Positions 61,541-64,000 of a stretch of 64,000 nt of DNA are shown here, piece by piece. Position 1 is the first letter of the stretch. The number at the start of each line of letters is the position of its first letter. Location of the stretch: NCBI RefSeq assembly GCF_027571385.1, contig NZ_CP085636.1, forward strand, positions 434,001 through 498,000. The letters run 5' to 3'. This DNA comes from Shewanella sp. MTB7 (lineage in GTDB: Bacteria > Pseudomonadota > Gammaproteobacteria > Enterobacterales > Shewanellaceae). A program made the translations under genes and the position numbers. The notes under the pieces were generated by a model. That model made no database searches. It worked only from the letters and a program-made list of their open reading frames with translations, and had not been told where the DNA came from.

Positions 61541-63112
61541 ATGTCTAACCGAGTGATTATTTTTGATACAACCCTACGTGATGGGGAGCAAGCCCTAGCG
61601 GCCAGTTTGACGGTTAAAGAAAAGCTACAGATAGCACTCTCTTTAGAGCGTTTAGGTGTCGATGTCATGGAGGTAGGTTTCCCCGTCTCCTCTCCAGGTG
61701 ATTTTAAATCTGTAGAGACAATCGCACGAACAATTAAAAACAGTCGAGTGTGTGCGTTAGCTAGAGCGCTCGAAAAAGATATTGATGCAGCGGCACAATC
61801 ATTATCTGTTGCAGACCAATTTCGTATTCATACTTTTATATCCACTTCGACTATTCATGTTGAGAGCAAACTGAAACGCTCTTTCGAACAGGTGTTGGAG
61901 ATGGCTGTTGCTGCCGTCAAGTATGCCCGTCGTTTTACCGACGATGTTGAGTTTTCTTGTGAAGATGCAGGCCGTACACCTATCGATAATTTATGTCGCA
62001 TGGTCGAGGAGGCTATTAAAGCTGGTGCGCGCACGATTAATATTCCTGATACTGTGGGTTATACGATTCCGAGTGAGTTCGGTGGCATTATTCAAACGCT
62101 ATTTAATCGAGTGCCTAATATCGATCAAGCAGTGATCTCAGTGCATTGCCATGACGATCTAGGTCTTTCGGTAGCCAACTCAATTACAGCGGTTCAACAT
62201 GGTGCACGTCAGATCGAATGTACGATTAACGGCATTGGTGAGCGAGCGGGTAACTGTTCACTTGAAGAGATCGCCATGATCCTTTCGACTCGTAAAGCGG
62301 CACTTGGGTTAGAAACTGGGATTAATGCCAAAGAGATTCACCGCACCTCAAACCTAGTCAGTCAGCTATGTAATATGCCTGTGCAGCCTAACAAGGCAAT
62401 TGTTGGCGCGAATGCTTTTACCCATTCATCAGGTATTCACCAAGATGGCATGCTTAAGTCGCAAAATACCTATGAGATCATGACACCTGAAAGCATTGGT
62501 CTTCCGCGTAATAATCTGAATATGACATCGCGTTCTGGTCGCCATGTGATTAAGCATCGCATGGAAGAGATGGGGTATGGTGCGCAAGATTATGATATGG
62601 ACACTTTATATGAATCCTTCCTAAAACTTGCCGATAAAAAAGGTCAGATTTTCGATTACGATCTTGAGGCTTTGACCTTTATGGAAGCTCAAGCGGAAGA
62701 TGAGTCATATTATCAGCTTAAACAGTTAGTTGTTCACTCAGATTCAACTCAAGGTAATGCAACAGCGACTGTAAAAATTGAGCTCGACGGTGAGGTTGTC
62801 ACCGAAGCCGCTACGGGTAACGGTCCTGTCGATGCCGCTTATAACGCCATTGCTCGTGCGAGTAACTGTGAAGTCAACATCACCAGTTATAAGTTAAGTG
62901 CCAAGGGTGAAGGACAAGATGCCTTAGGCCAAGTAGATATTGTGGCTAGCTATCAAGGGCAAAGTTTCCATGGTGTAGGACTGGCAACCGATGTAGTTGA
63001 AGCTTCGGTGCAGGCGTTAATACATGTGATGAACTTAACCTCCCGTGCAGATAAAGTGGCTGACTGTAAGCAAAAGATACAGCAAAAAGCGAGATCGCTT
63101 GGTGGCGTTTAA
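61541..63112 (+). CDS. leuA: 2-isopropylmalate synthase
   Basis: A 523-aa enzyme that condenses 2-oxoisovalerate with acetyl-CoA, the first step of leucine synthesis. The catalytic TIM barrel begins [24 protein letters not shown] and contains [23 protein letters not shown] and [14 protein letters not shown]. The C-terminal regulatory domain (about 390-520) ends with [30 protein letters not shown]. Same length as E. coli LeuA. Controlled by the upstream attenuator. Confidence 0.97.
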   Translation: MSNRVIIFDTTLRDGEQALAASLTVKEKLQIALSLERLGVDVMEVGFPVSSPGDFKSVETIARTIKNSRVCALARALEKDIDAAAQSLSVADQFRIHTFISTSTIHVESKLKRSFEQVLEMAVAAVKYARRFTDDVEFSCEDAGRTPIDNLCRMVEEAIKAGARTINIPDTVGYTIPSEFGGIIQTLFNRVPNIDQAVISVHCHDDLGLSVANSITAVQHGARQIECTINGIGERAGNCSLEEIAMILSTRKAALGLETGINAKEIHRTSNLVSQLCNMPVQPNKAIVGANAFTHSSGIHQDGMLKSQNTYEIMTPESIGLPRNNLNMTSRSGRHVIKHRMEEMGYGAQDYDMDTLYESFLKLADKKGQIFDYDLEALTFMEAQAEDESYYQLKQLVVHSDSTQGNATATVKIELDGEVVTEAATGNGPVDAAYNAIARASNCEVNITSYKLSAKGEGQDALGQVDIVASYQGQSFHGVGLATDVVEASVQALIHVMNLTSRADKVADCKQKIQQKARSLGGV

Positions 63113-63152
63113 TACTGAGTAACAGAAAAAATTATTAGAATATTATAATTGA

Positions 63153-64000
<848 letters not shown>

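Overview
The window is a chromosomal stretch of a gamma-proteobacterium, most likely a Shewanella. The core gene orders yicC-rph-pyrE, slmA-dut-coaBC-radC-rpmB-rpmG, rarD-yigI-recQ and leuA-leuB match those of Alteromonadales and Enterobacterales, and protein details (LeuA, SlmA, S9 peptidase next to folE) fit Shewanella. The species assignment is inference; no rRNA marker is present.

Left flank (1-11.9 kb): a sugar-kinase-like phosphotransferase, an SRAP/YedK DNA-repair protein, an OPT transporter, a TetR regulator, then a decayed stretch holding two pseudogenes (a repeat-bearing lipoprotein with a frameshift and an in-frame TAG, and a frameshifted ERCC4-type nuclease). A hipBA module follows, preceded by four operator-like repeats at an exact 28-bp period.

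Centre (11,929-39,722): a 27.8-kb genomic island inserted at the 3' end of yicC. A 19-bp att core (one mismatch) lies at both ends, with matching integrase arm-type sites inside each end and a tyrosine integrase at the yicC side. The cargo is an anti-phage defence cluster. It holds (i) a prokaryotic viperin in an operon with a HicA-like protein, two NPNN-motif microproteins and a membrane/secreted/cytosolic trio; (ii) a UvrD-like helicase with a DarT-family DNA ADP-ribosyltransferase; (iii) a type I Zorya system zorABCD whose fifth gene is a NADAR protein, the expected antitoxin of the convergent DarT; and (iv) a type I restriction-modification system (hsdR, hsdM, hsdS) with a class II Fic AMPylase between hsdR and hsdM. 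Island maintenance genes (Gp2/YagK-like, HGGxSTG protein, two AlpA-like regulators, integrase) occupy 34.9-39.5 kb.

Right flank (39.7-64 kb): housekeeping genes for pyrimidine, folate and CoA synthesis, nucleoid occlusion, ribosomal proteins L28/L33, argA with an ARG box, recQ, and the leu operon with its leader peptide and attenuator. A small accessory cluster at 51-55.6 kb (Crp/Fnr regulator, secreted protein, TonB receptor) is interposed.

The most unusual organisation is the split DarT/NADAR pair. The toxin is in a plus-strand operon with a helicase, and the antitoxin is translationally coupled (TAATG) to zorD on the other strand, the two genes overlapping by 8 bp. Expression of Zorya may therefore be needed to survive DarT. 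The fic control region is also unusual: two operator classes are phased at about 40 bp, and a fossil copy of one sits just outside the other end of the island.
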